Positions 17,262 to 26,247 are shown, numbered from the stretch's first letter. The stretch is DNA of 64,000 nt from Pacificibacter maritimus (GCF_003814915.1 NZ_RKQK01000001.1:512031-576030), one strand, 5' to 3'. The notes: generated by a model not told the origin, from the letters alone. Translations and numbers: made by a program.

Positions 17262-18458
17262 GTGGACCAAACTAAATTTACACATGAATCGGGCAATATG
17301 TTTCCCGATTGGGTCCCGCAAGACGCAAAACGCTATCTTGATCATACGGAACGCGGCCTGACGATACGCGCGCTCGCACGACGCGGCGGATGTGCGCCCT
17401 CTACAGTCATGCGTCAAGTGCGCAAAATCGAATTGAAGCGCGATGACCCCTTAATTGATGAAGCGCTAAGCAATCTTAGCCAATGCGCGGCCGATCTGAG
17501 CCAGCGCTGCGCCGAACAGGCGCAATCAGCACCACGCCCAAAGGATACCACTCACATGAATAAGTCGACTGACCATACCCCCAACACTTCAACTGACGGT
17601 GCAAATGACGCACTGTCTTCTGGGGCTTTGGTGCCCCCGACGGATGCGACAATCGAGTTTGAAGCCCGCCGCATTTTGCGCAGGTTGAGTGAACCAGGCG
17701 CCTGTTTGGCGGTGGCTCAAGATATGGAAAAAGCGGTTGTTGTGCGTGATTTGCCAGGCGGGCGCACCGCTCGCACTGCGGTTTTGGATCGGCCAATCGC
17801 TCAGGCGATGGCGCTTAAAGATTGGATCACAGCACAAGAAAAGGGTAAAATCACGCGCTACACGATCACATCCGCAGGGCGCGCAGCCTTGAAAATGTTG
17901 ATTGCAGCCGATGAAACAGCGCGCGCTGGTTTTGCCGAAGCGCCCGCAGGGTTTGGTCATCAAGGCACCGCTTGGCCTGTGCCCAGTGGCTTAAACCCCG
18001 AGGCAGAAAAGCAAAAGCGGGTACGCTATAATGCGGCCGAAAGTCCTGTTATGACCCTGTCGCGCCGTCGGGATAAAGATGGCGAGATGTTTCTTCCTCC
18101 AGAACTTGTGGGGGCTGCTGAACGTCTGCGCGAAGATTTTGAGCTTGCGCAAATGGATGCGGGCGCCGCACAGGATTGGGAACAGTATTTGACCTCTGGC
18201 GCTGTTCCTGAGACGGCGAAGGACACGGCGGGCTACGGCCCTCAGGCTGCAAAGGCACGTGTTGTTGCGGCTTTGGTTGATCTTGGGCCTGGCCTTGGGG
18301 ATGTGGCGCTGCGCTGCTGTTGCTATCTTGAAGGCATGGAAAATGCGGAAAAGAACCTTGGGTGGTCTGCGCGCTCAGGCAAAGTGGTTTTGCGGATCGC
18401 TTTGCAACGCCTCAAGCGTCATTTCGATCAAGCGGGCTATTCCAATCTGATCGGTTAA
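17262..18458 (+). CDS. Helix-turn-helix and DUF6456-domain protein
   Basis: The start at 17262 is GTG, preceded by GAAAGGAAAAA. The N-terminal part (about residues 18-55) has a helix-turn-helix pattern: AKRYLDHTERGLTIRALARRGGCAPSTVMR in sequence, interrupted here for length, with the recognition helix at residues 45-53. A low-complexity middle region follows. The C-terminal half has a winged-helix-like part (LKDWITAQEKGKITRYTIT) and ends in a region I recognise as DUF6456 (ESPVMTLSRRRDKDG onwards). The 398-residue protein is cytoplasmic and probably binds DNA. A terminator follows. Family name is from memory; role unknown. Confidence 0.8.
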   Translation: MDQTKFTHESGNMFPDWVPQDAKRYLDHTERGLTIRALARRGGCAPSTVMRQVRKIELKRDDPLIDEALSNLSQCAADLSQRCAEQAQSAPRPKDTTHMNKSTDHTPNTSTDGANDALSSGALVPPTDATIEFEARRILRRLSEPGACLAVAQDMEKAVVVRDLPGGRTARTAVLDRPIAQAMALKDWITAQEKGKITRYTITSAGRAALKMLIAADETARAGFAEAPAGFGHQGTAWPVPSGLNPEAEKQKRVRYNAAESPVMTLSRRRDKDGEMFLPPELVGAAERLREDFELAQMDAGAAQDWEQYLTSGAVPETAKDTAGYGPQAAKARVVAALVDLGPGLGDVALRCCCYLEGMENAEKNLGWSARSGKVVLRIALQRLKRHFDQAGYSNLIG

Positions 18459-18506
18459 GCCGCTCTTTGAGCTGTGATGTCAGGTGCCTTCCGCCTGACA
18501 CAGAAG

Positions 18507-18533
18507 GCCCTCGCTTTAGGCGGGGGCTTTTTT
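18507..18533 (+). terminator. Rho-independent terminator after the DUF6456 gene
   Basis: GCCCTCGC (18507-18514) pairs with GCGGGGGC (18520-18527) with one mismatch, followed by six T residues. It lies 49 bp after the stop of the helix-turn-helix gene and ends just before the convergent membrane-protein gene. Confidence 0.85.
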
Positions 18534-18538
18534 AGGTT

Positions 18539-18880
18539 TTAGACGGACACCACAGCAGCCCAGATTTGGTGTTCTGTAAAAACGCCACCGATCCAAGAAG
18601 TGGTCGCAAAGATCCAAATCCCGACAAGCAGGGACAGCCTTTTTTGTGGGGCGGTTTTGTAAATAAGTAGGATTATCAAAGCAGTGCTTGGGAAAAGTGG
18701 GGTTAGACAGGTGCTCAAAAGCATGTTGAATAAATAATTATCCCAGTTGGCGTATTCTGGTGTGCGCACATGCATACTAAGACCAATGGCCACGGCCGCC
18801 GTACACCAGCCATACAGACTCCCAAACGCGACATGGTCGCCTTTACTGCGTGCGGTTTTTTTAAACTGAATCTTGTTCAT
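18539..18880 (-). CDS. Hypothetical integral membrane protein
   Basis: This 113-residue protein is not one I recognise. It has a basic N-terminus (MNKIQFKKTARSKGD) and three or four hydrophobic stretches: around residues 20-36, 48-73 (MLLSTCLTPLFPSTALIILLIY) and 82-112. The basic loop between them and the short loops fit a small inner-membrane protein. It is more AT-rich by eye than its neighbours and is flanked by terminators on both sides, so it may be a recent insertion or an orphan. No strong ribosome site is obvious. Confidence 0.6.
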   Translation of the reverse strand: MNKIQFKKTARSKGDHVAFGSLYGWCTAAVAIGLSMHVRTPEYANWDNYLFNMLLSTCLTPLFPSTALIILLIYKTAPQKRLSLLVGIWIFATTSWIGGVFTEHQIWAAVVSV

Positions 18881-18942
18881 CGCAATAGATGTAATAACGG
18901 ATTGGAATTATTGCAATCTGTGGGCGACATCAGCATAACAAA

Positions 18943-18968
18943 GCCCGCAGTCTTTCAACTGCGGGCTC
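18943..18968 (-). terminator. Terminator downstream of the peroxiredoxin gene
   Basis: AGCCCGCAGT (18943-18952) and ACTGCGGGCT (18959-18968) form a perfect 10-bp stem with a 6-nt loop. On the reverse strand it is followed by TTTGTT, 22 bp past the peroxiredoxin stop. Confidence 0.85.
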
Positions 18969-18990
18969 TGTGAAATCAAAATAGGGCCGC

Positions 18991-19536
18991 TTAGGCTGCT
19001 TTTTGTTTCGCGTCTTTGAGATACGCCAAAACAGTTTCAGGAGAAGACACGCCATATGGGTCTTCGCCGTGGTTGTCGGACAGGCCTGGTTCTTCGAACC
19101 AAGCTTCTACAACGCCGTCTTTGACAACGGCCGCGTAGCGCCATGAGCGAACACCAAAGCCCAAGTTGTCTTTGTGGACAAGCATGCCCATGCGGCGCGT
19201 AAATTCGCCAGATCCATCAGGGATCACGCCCACGTTTTTAAGGTCCTGAGATTGCGCCCATTTGTTCATAACGAATGAGTCGTTCACGGACATGCAGTAG
19301 ATTGCGTCAATGCCTTCGGCTTGGAAATCAGCAAAGCCGTTTTCAAAACCAGGCAACTGGTATGTGGAACATGTTGGTGTGAAAGCACCTGGAAGCGAGA
19401 ACAAGACAACGCGTTTGCCTGCGAAGTAATCTTCGGTTGTTTTGTCTTCCCATTTGAACGGGTTGTCACCGCCAATGGATTCGTCGCGCACGCGGGTTTT
19501 AAACGTTACGTTTGGAAGCTTTTTACCAGTTTGCAT
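18991..19536 (-). CDS. Peroxiredoxin, Prx5 type
   Basis: The start at 19536 (MQTGKKLPNV) gives 181 residues; the frame is open further upstream but the extra N-terminus is not family-like. The thioredoxin-fold protein has the peroxidatic cysteine C56 in PGAFTPTCST, as in Prx5/glutaredoxin-linked peroxiredoxins, and the conserved Arg downstream. Only one cysteine is conserved in the active-site region, with a second at FQAEGIDAIYCMS. It reduces hydrogen peroxide and organic peroxides in the cytoplasm, probably with glutathione/glutaredoxin. It stands alone between its terminator and the divergent lipA. Confidence 0.93.
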   Translation of the reverse strand: MQTGKKLPNVTFKTRVRDESIGGDNPFKWEDKTTEDYFAGKRVVLFSLPGAFTPTCSTYQLPGFENGFADFQAEGIDAIYCMSVNDSFVMNKWAQSQDLKNVGVIPDGSGEFTRRMGMLVHKDNLGFGVRSWRYAAVVKDGVVEAWFEEPGLSDNHGEDPYGVSSPETVLAYLKDAKQKAA

Positions 19537-19774
19537 TGTCTTACTCCTGAGTCTGTTTGTTTGCAGCCCAATGGGAGGATCGGGCCGCGTGAACCATTTC
19601 ATGGCGCAGCTCTTAGAAGGATTCCAGCTTGGGTTCAATATTGCATGACATGACAGTTTCGTAACGCGGGATACGGGGTTGAGCAGGGCACATAGCAGCC
19701 GCCCACGCTTGGCCCTTGCCCTGTGGGTTTGACAAGATATAACAGGCCAACAGATTTAAAAGGGGGATCTTCCC

Positions 19775-20728
19775 GTGCGCGATCTTAAAATTCCAGCTCA
19801 GCGACACCCTGAAAAGCAAAAGCGGGCTGACAATGCGCAGCCTAAAAAGCCTGAATGGATTCGCGTGAAAGCGCCGACATCGGCAGGCTATAAAGAAACG
19901 CGTGATATCATGCGCGAAAACAAACTGGTCACAGTCTGCGAAGAAGCGGGCTGTCCAAACGTGGGCGAATGTTGGTCGCAAGGCCACGCCACCATGATGA
20001 TTATGGGCGAAGTCTGCACCCGCGCTTGTACATTTTGCAACATCGCGACAGGCAAACCGCCTGAGGCTTTGGACGTATTCGAACCTGGCCGTGTCGCGGA
20101 TGCGGTGCAAAAACTGGGCCTAAACCACGTGGTGATCACTTCGGTAGATCGTGATGACATCGAAGATGGCGGTGCAGAACATTTCGCCATGACAATTCGT
20201 GCCATTCGCAAAAAATCTCCGAACACCACGATCGAAATCCTGACGCCCGACTTTATTCGTTGTGATCCCAAAGTGTTAGAAGTGGTCGTTGAAGCGCGCC
20301 CTGACGTGTTCAATCACAATCTAGAAACCGTGCCTGGCCTCTATCCAGAAGTGCGCCCTGGTGCGCGGTATTTCCACTCTTTGCGGTTGCTTCAGCGCGT
20401 CAAAGAACTTGACCCCACGATGTTTACCAAATCTGGCATCATGGTCGGTTTGGGCGAAGACAAACAATCTGTCACCCAAGTGATGGAAGATATGCGGGCT
20501 GCTGACATCGATTTTGTCACCATAGGACAATATTTGCAGCCAACGCCAAAGCACCACGCCGTTGACCGCTTTGTAACGCCTGAAGAATTCGCGACTTATG
20601 AAAAAACCGCTTATAACAAGGGCTTTTTGATGGTGTCAGCAACGCCTTTGACGCGCTCTAGCTATCACGCGGGGGATGATTTTGCCCGTTTGCGCGATGC
20701 GCGTTTGAAAAAATTCGGCTCTGCTTAA
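19775..20728 (+). CDS. lipA: Lipoyl synthase
   Basis: This 317-residue radical SAM enzyme inserts two sulfurs into protein-bound octanoyl groups to make lipoate for 2-oxoacid dehydrogenases. Both iron-sulfur clusters are seen: the auxiliary cluster cysteines C55, C60, C66 ([13 protein letters not shown]) and the radical SAM triad C81, C85, C88 (CTRACTFC). The RSSY motif near the C-terminus is present. The start is GTG at 19775. A stem-loop terminator follows. No lipB is adjacent. Confidence 0.97.
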   Translation: MRDLKIPAQRHPEKQKRADNAQPKKPEWIRVKAPTSAGYKETRDIMRENKLVTVCEEAGCPNVGECWSQGHATMMIMGEVCTRACTFCNIATGKPPEALDVFEPGRVADAVQKLGLNHVVITSVDRDDIEDGGAEHFAMTIRAIRKKSPNTTIEILTPDFIRCDPKVLEVVVEARPDVFNHNLETVPGLYPEVRPGARYFHSLRLLQRVKELDPTMFTKSGIMVGLGEDKQSVTQVMEDMRAADIDFVTIGQYLQPTPKHHAVDRFVTPEEFATYEKTAYNKGFLMVSATPLTRSSYHAGDDFARLRDARLKKFGSA

Positions 20729-20750
20729 AGCGGCGCGATAGACTGATTGG

Positions 20751-20781
20751 AACCAGCGGGGGCGCCTCGCTGGTTTTCTTT
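20751..20781 (+). terminator. Rho-independent terminator after lipA
   Basis: AACCAGCG (20751-20758) pairs with CGCTGGTT (20768-20775), followed by TTCTTTT. It lies 22 bp past the lipA stop and ahead of the RNA methyltransferase gene. Confidence 0.85.
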
Positions 20782-20833
20782 TGCCATACTCAAGGCGCGC
20801 CATGCCCTTGGATTTCCCCTTTGTGAGGCTTTC

Positions 20834-21970
20834 ATGACTGCATCTTTTGACATTTTTCTAGCAACGGTTCCGGGGCTTGAGCATGTGCTGCTGAATGAAG
20901 TTATTGAGGCGGGGTTTCAAAATCCTGTGGCAACTGGCGGCGGCGTGACGATCCAAGGATCGTGGCATGATGTTTGGCGTGCAAACCTGACCCTGCGCGG
21001 GGCTTCAAAAGTTTTGGCGCGCATCGGTGAATTTCGCGCCTTTCACTTGGCCCAGCTTGATAAACGCAGCCGCAAATTTCCTTGGGCTGATATTTTGGGC
21101 CAAGATGTGATCGACAATGATCTGGCCATCAAAGTAGAAGTAAACACCAATAAAAAATCGAAAATCTATCACGCAGGCGCGGCTGTCGAGCGCATTGAGC
21201 GTGCGATCCACGAAGAGTTCGGCGCGAAAATTGCCCAAGGGTTGGAAAATGCCGATATCGTTTTTAAGGTGCGTATCGATGACAATAATGTGCAGTTTTC
21301 TATAGATACATCGGGCGAAGGTTTGCACAAGCGCGGGCACAAACAGGCCATGGGCAAGGCGCCAATGCGCGAAACCATGGCCGCGTCTTTCTTGCGCGCT
21401 TGCGGCTATAGCGGCAATGAACCTGTGCTCGATCCCATGTGTGGATCAGGCACATTTTTGATCGAAGCTGCTGAAATATCACGTAATTTTATGGCTGGTC
21501 GGGCGCGATCTTTCGCTTTTGAAGCACTGGCAAGCTATGATGCTGATGCCGTGCGGGGCATTCGTGAGGCATGGAAAATTCGGGCGAGCGACCAGCGTTT
21601 TTACGGATCAGATCGTAATGTAAATGTGATCGGTTTTGCCAAAGACAACGCTGCGCGGGCAGGGGTTTGTGATCTATGTCACTTCGCTCCCACACAAGTT
21701 TCAAACCTTGAGCGCCCAGACGGCCCTGCGGGTTTGGTGATCGTGAATCCGCCCTACGGCGCGCGGATCGGGAAAAAGAAAGATCTGTTTGCGCTCTACG
21801 GGTCTTTCGGCGATGTGATGCGTGAAAAGTTCAAAGGATGGCGTGTGGGCATGATCACGTCAGACACGCAATTGGCCGAAGCCACACGTTTGCCGTGGAA
21901 ACCCACCGAAGCACCGATCGCCCATGGCGGGTTGAAAGTGAAGCTGTTTCAAACAGATACCCTGCGCTAG
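20834..21970 (+). CDS. THUMP-domain class I SAM-dependent RNA methyltransferase
   Basis: The start at 20834 (MTASFDIFL) gives 378 residues; an in-frame ATG 87 bp upstream lies in the lipA terminator region and is rejected. The N-terminal part fits a ferredoxin-like plus THUMP domain (to about residue 160). The C-terminal Rossmann domain has the motif LDPMCGSGTFLIEAA and the adenine N6/guanine N2-type motif IVNPPYGARIG. This is the COG0116 family, which includes the N-terminal half of RlmKL (23S G2445) and TrmN-like enzymes. Target base is not determinable from sequence. Confidence 0.9.
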   Translation: MTASFDIFLATVPGLEHVLLNEVIEAGFQNPVATGGGVTIQGSWHDVWRANLTLRGASKVLARIGEFRAFHLAQLDKRSRKFPWADILGQDVIDNDLAIKVEVNTNKKSKIYHAGAAVERIERAIHEEFGAKIAQGLENADIVFKVRIDDNNVQFSIDTSGEGLHKRGHKQAMGKAPMRETMAASFLRACGYSGNEPVLDPMCGSGTFLIEAAEISRNFMAGRARSFAFEALASYDADAVRGIREAWKIRASDQRFYGSDRNVNVIGFAKDNAARAGVCDLCHFAPTQVSNLERPDGPAGLVIVNPPYGARIGKKKDLFALYGSFGDVMREKFKGWRVGMITSDTQLAEATRLPWKPTEAPIAHGGLKVKLFQTDTLR

Positions 21971-21974
21971 GCGC

Positions 21975-22865
21975 CTATTGAACAGGTGTCACGCGCTTTA
22001 AATAAGCGGCCACAGCTTCGCGATCACTTGGGGCAAGCTGTGCGAAATTCTCAACCACATGGGCCATATGGCCGCCTGCGGAATCGAAATCAGGCGTAAA
22101 GCCGCTTTCGAAATAATAGGCGATTTCTTCTTCGGTCCATGTCAAAGTGCCTGGTGTGATATTTGGGATCATACCCCGCCCTGACGGGTTTGGTGCGCCG
22201 CCCAAATGTTTGGAATTATCCAATCCACCCAAGGCATTACGTGGTGTATGGCACTCACCGCAATGGGCTAAAGCTTCAACCAAATAACGGCCATTTAGGT
22301 CTTCTTCGGTCATGTTGGGGTCTGTGACCACCCAATCTGTTGCATGCGATCCAAACAGCAATTTCCATCCACCCAAACTGCGGCGGATGTTAAAGGGAAA
22401 ACCGACATCATGGGCTTGGCTTGGTTGATCTGATGCAGGCAGGGTTTGCAGATAGCCATGCAGCGAGACCACATCGCTGGGCGTCATTTTCGCGTAGGAT
22501 GTATAGGGAAAGGCGGGGTAGTAATGTTGGCCTTCGGGCGATGAGCCATGCAGCAAAGCATTGGCCAAATCCGTGGCCGACCAAGCGCCGATACCTTGGT
22601 CTTTGCTGCTAGAAATATTGGGCGCATAGAAGGTCCCAAACTCTGACGGAAAGCTCATGCCGCCCGATAGGCTGTCCGCGGTGCCGTCAACACCTGCGTG
22701 GCAAGAGGCACAGCCCGCAGCGGTGTATACAAATTTCCCACGGTCCACATCGGGCGTGATCCCTGCGATCAGAGCGTCATCGATTTTGCGCGGTTCAGTC
22801 AAAACCCAAGCCACAGCCGCGCCTAAAATGGCCGTTCCAAAGAGATAGACAAAGGATTTACGCAT
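21975..22865 (-). CDS. Membrane-anchored di-haem c-type cytochrome
   Basis: This 296-residue protein has an N-terminal hydrophobic anchor or signal (residues 5-22) and two haem c sites: CASCH (C52-H56) and CGECH (C202-H206). Distal methionine candidates lie in the SGGMSFPSEFGTFYAPN segment and in GGAPNPSGRGMIPNITP. The pattern resembles cytochrome subunits of membrane-bound alcohol, aldehyde or gluconate dehydrogenases, but with two rather than three haems. It would sit on the periplasmic face passing electrons to the respiratory chain. No dehydrogenase partner is adjacent. Confidence 0.9.
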   Translation of the reverse strand: MRKSFVYLFGTAILGAAVAWVLTEPRKIDDALIAGITPDVDRGKFVYTAAGCASCHAGVDGTADSLSGGMSFPSEFGTFYAPNISSSKDQGIGAWSATDLANALLHGSSPEGQHYYPAFPYTSYAKMTPSDVVSLHGYLQTLPASDQPSQAHDVGFPFNIRRSLGGWKLLFGSHATDWVVTDPNMTEEDLNGRYLVEALAHCGECHTPRNALGGLDNSKHLGGAPNPSGRGMIPNITPGTLTWTEEEIAYYFESGFTPDFDSAGGHMAHVVENFAQLAPSDREAVAAYLKRVTPVQ

Positions 22866-22960
22866 GATGGCCTCGCAAAATAACGGGTGTTTTTAATAGC
22901 CTAGCACAGGATTTTTACGGCGTCTTGACCTGATTTAGGCCGCTTCAAACGGCTGAAAAA

Positions 22961-23143
22961 TCAGCGTGGAATACCGCCGCGCGACAGGCGATCATGCTGC
23001 ATCCAATCGGGCACGCCGATTGTTTTTTCAATCCCAACCAAGATCAAACAGGCCAAGACAATTGAGAACACCAGCTTGATGCGTTTGGCAGAGGGGGGAT
23101 TTTGCGACCAACGTTTGGCGCGCACAAGCCACATCGGATTCAT
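22961..23143 (-). CDS. Small single-pass membrane protein, unknown
   Basis: This 60-residue protein has a basic N-terminus (VRAKRWSQNPPSAKRIK), one hydrophobic helix (residues 24-40, LVFSIVLACLILVGIEK) and a polar tail ending GGIPR. The layout fits an N-in single-span protein. I do not recognise a family, though similar small proteins occur in Rhodobacterales. It is preceded by an AGGAC-like ribosome site and lies on the same strand as the cytochrome c gene, 95 bp upstream of it. Confidence 0.6.
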   Translation of the reverse strand: MNPMWLVRAKRWSQNPPSAKRIKLVFSIVLACLILVGIEKTIGVPDWMQHDRLSRGGIPR

Positions 23144-23313
23144 GATCTGTCCTTTTTGACGATGCTTGTTATACGTTTATGATCATACCTATGGCACTTG
23201 AAATGCGCAATTGTCCACGTGATCTGCGACTTTTACGGCGCTGCGGCATGCTATCCCTTGCAATCTGGGGCCAGACATTGGACATAAGCCGCGTCATTGA
23301 CGGGAGCACTTAA

Positions 23314-23760
23314 ATGCCGACGCATCGCGAAACAAAGATCATGCCTTATACGGCCCAACAAATGTACGATTTGGTGGGGGATGTGCAAAGCTATCCGAAA
23401 TTTTTGCCGTGGAATGCCGCAGCCCGCATCAGATCGCGTGACCAGTTTGAAGATCACGAAGTGATGCTGGCCGATTTGGTGATTTCTTTTAAAGTGTTTC
23501 GCGAAAAATTTGGCTCCAAAGTTGTGCTTTGGCCCGATGATCTTAAGATCGATACCGAATATCTGGATGGACCGTTCAAGTATCTCAAAAGCTGGTGGAA
23601 ATTCCGCGACCTTGATGAGGGCGGCTGCGAGGTTGAATTTTTCGTCGATTTCGAATTTAAAAACGCCATTTTGCAATCTGTGATCGGCATGGTGTTTAAC
23701 GAGGCGATGCAGCGGATTGTGCGCGCTTTTGAACGCCGCGCGGCGGAACTTTATAAATAG
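23314..23760 (+). CDS. RatA/COQ10-family START-like protein
   Basis: This 148-residue protein matches the START/polyketide-cyclase fold of bacterial RatA and mitochondrial COQ10. Family signs are MPTHRETKIMPYTAQQMYDL at the N-terminus, DVQSYPKFLPW near residue 28, and FNEAMQRIVRAFERRA at the end. The family is named toxin RatA in E. coli (ribosome association), but alphaproteobacterial members are better regarded as COQ10-like ubiquinone-binding proteins. No antitoxin gene lies beside it, so the toxin label should not be taken literally. Confidence 0.9.
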   Translation: MPTHRETKIMPYTAQQMYDLVGDVQSYPKFLPWNAAARIRSRDQFEDHEVMLADLVISFKVFREKFGSKVVLWPDDLKIDTEYLDGPFKYLKSWWKFRDLDEGGCEVEFFVDFEFKNAILQSVIGMVFNEAMQRIVRAFERRAAELYK

Positions 23761-23810
23761 GTCGCGCCAAAGCCTTGCGCTTGAGGCATTGATCCTGAAA
23801 AGGCCATGAA

Positions 23811-23838
23811 AAAAGGCGAGGATAAGACCCCGCCTTTT
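23811..23838. terminator. Bidirectional terminator between ratA-like gene and amt
   Basis: AAAAGGCG (23811-23818) and CGCCTTTT (23831-23838) pair, with three inner G-C pairs and one mismatch. Both strands end the stem in T residues, serving the two convergent genes. Confidence 0.8.
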
Positions 23839-23857
23839 GGTGTTTTATAGCATTGGT

Positions 23858-25039
23858 TTACGAATTGTGGTCGTAAGCACTTTCGCCGTGCTGTGCCAAA
23901 TCCAGACCTTGATGTTCAGTTTCTTCATCCACACGCAAAGATGTAACCATGCTGCAAAGCTTGACCAAAATCACTGTGACAACAAAGGTGAAGACCCCAA
24001 CGATGGCAAGCGCGCCGAATTGCGCAATCGCATTGGCACCATCGGCAAAGAAAATGATCATGATCGTGCCGAAAATACCGCCGACGCCGTGCACAGCGAA
24101 GACATCTAAAGTGTCATCAATCTTCAGCTTGTTGCGGATCACATTGACCATTTCCTGACACAAGACACCTGCAACAGCGCCGATGATCAGGGCAGCTACA
24201 GGGCCGACAAAACCAGCGGCAGGCGTGATAGATGCAAGCCCCGCAATCGTCCCTGTGACGATGCCCACAAGTGACGCTTTGCCGTATTTGATCTTTTCCC
24301 AAAGCGCCCAAGTCACAGATGCTGTGGCCGCAGAAATATGCGTGACTGTGATCGCCATCGCCGCGCCACCATCTGCCGCAAGCTGTGATCCGCCATTAAA
24401 GCCAAACCAACCAACCCAAAGCATCCCAGCGCCGATCATAACGTAACCTGGATTATGCGGAGGTTTGTTGTCGACCTTGCGACGTCCCAGCATGACCGCG
24501 ATGATCAAAGCCGCAATGCCAGCCGTTTCATGCACCACGATGCCGCCTGCGAAATCCATCGTGCCTGTGTCGCCAAATATGCCACCATCAGCCAAGAACC
24601 CGCCGCCCCAAATCCAATGGGTCACAGGCGCGTAGCACAGCAACATCCACAAAGATGAGAACAAGATCACAAAGTTAAAGTTGATGCGCTCCACATAAGC
24701 GCCGACGATAAGCGCAGGGGTGATGATCGCAAATGTCATCTGAAAGGCAAAGAACAGCACTTCAGGAATGGTGCCAGACACAGAGTCAGCCGTGACGCCG
24801 TTTAAAAAGGCCTTGCCCAAACCGCCCCACAAAGGCCCGCCATCGCCAAAGGCAATGGAATAACCAAAGGCAAGCCAAAGAATGCTCATCACACTGGCAA
24901 TCGCATAGACATGCATGAAAACGCTCAACACGTTGCGGGCACGTACCAGCCCACCGTAAAACAGTGCCAAGCCTGGCAATGACATAAACAAGACCAGCGC
25001 AGTTGCGGTCATGATCCAGGCAGTATCAGCTCCGACCAT
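23858..25039 (-). CDS. amtB: Ammonium transporter
   Basis: This 393-residue protein has about eleven transmembrane helices and the Amt family marks: MSLPGLALFYGGLVR near residue 18, a conserved pore His in a WIWGGG-type and VHETAGIAAL context, and GVGGIFGT near the C-terminus. Start at 25039 is supported by a strong GAGGAGGGGAAA site. It therefore begins directly in the first helix with no N-terminal leader, unlike E. coli AmtB. No glnK gene is beside it, although the family is usually paired with one. The C-terminal tail for PII contact is present (DEETEHQGLDLAQHGESAY). Confidence 0.95.
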   Translation of the reverse strand: MVGADTAWIMTATALVLFMSLPGLALFYGGLVRARNVLSVFMHVYAIASVMSILWLAFGYSIAFGDGGPLWGGLGKAFLNGVTADSVSGTIPEVLFFAFQMTFAIITPALIVGAYVERINFNFVILFSSLWMLLCYAPVTHWIWGGGFLADGGIFGDTGTMDFAGGIVVHETAGIAALIIAVMLGRRKVDNKPPHNPGYVMIGAGMLWVGWFGFNGGSQLAADGGAAMAITVTHISAATASVTWALWEKIKYGKASLVGIVTGTIAGLASITPAAGFVGPVAALIIGAVAGVLCQEMVNVIRNKLKIDDTLDVFAVHGVGGIFGTIMIIFFADGANAIAQFGALAIVGVFTFVVTVILVKLCSMVTSLRVDEETEHQGLDLAQHGESAYDHNS

Positions 25040-25207
25040 TTTCCCCTCCTCAGGATTAATTTTTTCGCACTGTGGCGCGTAAAGCGGCTTTTATGCGATT
25101 GGGAAAGGGGCGTTTGCTGAAGAAATGCGATTAAATATAGGGCAATTGGCTGATTGATAGCCAAATAGGCGCAATCTGCGTTGCTTGTCTAAAAATGAGG
25201 CGAAAAA

Positions 25208-25726
25208 CTAACGGGTTGCGATTTTGTCGCCTTCTAGCGCATCCAAAAGCCAGCTTAATGCGGTATCAACCGTTTTGGCGCGCACTTCGCTGCGCCCGAT
25301 GGCGCCGAATTCTACAGTTTTCACCGAGACTTCAATCTCGCCAGATGCACTGATTTTGGCCAGCCCGAAACACACGCGGCCAACAGGTTTGAATTCTGAT
25401 CCGCCAGGGCCTGCAATTCCTGTGACAGAGACACAGAGATGCGCTTGTGAGTGTTGCACTGCGCCGCGTGCCATTTCACCTGCGACCTGTTCGGATACGG
25501 CGCCTGTGGCCTCAAGTGTTTGCGCTGAGACGCCCAGCATGTCGATTTTAGCGGCATTGGAATAAGTGATAAAGCCGCGGTCCACCACGTCGGAGGATCC
25601 TGCGATATCTGTCAATGCAGCTATGATACCACCGCCAGTACAGCTTTCAGCGGTGGCGATGCGCAGACCTTGCGCACGTGCCGCACTTAGCACCTGTTTT
25701 GCGCGTTGGGCCGTCATCTGGGTCAC
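25208..25726 (-). CDS. pncC: CinA C-terminal-type nicotinamide-nucleotide amidase
   Basis: This 172-residue single-domain protein corresponds to the C-terminal part of CinA (PncC), which deamidates NMN to nicotinate mononucleotide. Typical motifs are IATAESCTGGGIIAALTDIAGSS near residues 22-44, AVSEQVAGEMARGA, and VTGIAGPGGSEFKPVG. The COG1058 N-terminal domain of full CinA is absent. It overlaps pgpA by 4 bp and ends the ispDF-pgpA-pncC operon. Confidence 0.92.
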   Translation of the reverse strand: MTQMTAQRAKQVLSAARAQGLRIATAESCTGGGIIAALTDIAGSSDVVDRGFITYSNAAKIDMLGVSAQTLEATGAVSEQVAGEMARGAVQHSQAHLCVSVTGIAGPGGSEFKPVGRVCFGLAKISASGEIEVSVKTVEFGAIGRSEVRAKTVDTALSWLLDALEGDKIATR

Positions 25727-26232
25727 ATCAAAACCCCATGCGCAAGCCCCGCCAAGATCACAACACAGATCGCAGCCATAATGCCTGCAATCACATCATC
25801 CAACATGACGCCGACAGCGTCACCACGCGCATCCGCTTTGCCAACTGGGCCAGGTTTCCAGATGTCGAACAGGCGAAACAGAATAAAGCCCGCCAAATAT
25901 CCAGGCCAAAGGGCCGCACTTTCAACGCCCATCATTTGCGCACCAAAGGCCACGGGCCACAGGGCAATCCACTGGCCTGCGACCTCATCGATCACAATTT
26001 CAGACGGGTCATGTTCATCGCTGCCAAGGGTCGCACCAGCCGTCATGATCCGCGTGGCCCAAAGCCCTGCAATACAGACAACGACAGTTGCAAAAGCCAC
26101 CAAACCAAAACCGCCAGCTTCATTGAGGGCCCAAAACACAGGGATGGCCGCAGCTGATCCCCATGTGCCGGGGGCGGGGGTGAGAAAACCGATACGGGCA
26201 AAGGTGCCGACGAGTTCTGCGAGGTCTTTCAT
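25723..26232 (-). CDS. pgpA: Phosphatidylglycerophosphatase A
   Basis: This 169-residue membrane protein dephosphorylates phosphatidylglycerophosphate to phosphatidylglycerol. Family features are the GFLTPAPGTWGSAAAIP segment near residues 16-32, EIVIDEVAGQWIAL, and the KPGPVGKADARGDAVGVMLDDVIAGI block near the C-terminus. Three to four hydrophobic helices are visible. It lies 15 bp from ispDF and overlaps pncC by 4 bp. Confidence 0.93.
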   Translation of the reverse strand: MKDLAELVGTFARIGFLTPAPGTWGSAAAIPVFWALNEAGGFGLVAFATVVVCIAGLWATRIMTAGATLGSDEHDPSEIVIDEVAGQWIALWPVAFGAQMMGVESAALWPGYLAGFILFRLFDIWKPGPVGKADARGDAVGVMLDDVIAGIMAAICVVILAGLAHGVLM

Positions 26233-26247
26233 GGGCTGTCTTTATCC

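Noticed and set aside
23314-23760. Toxin-antitoxin system at the RatA-like gene
   Set aside because: There is no antitoxin partner, and alphaproteobacterial members are best explained as COQ10-like proteins.
25040-25207. Sigma-54 (-24/-12) promoter upstream of amt
   Set aside because: No TGGCAC-N5-TTGCA-like sequence was found on the relevant strand.
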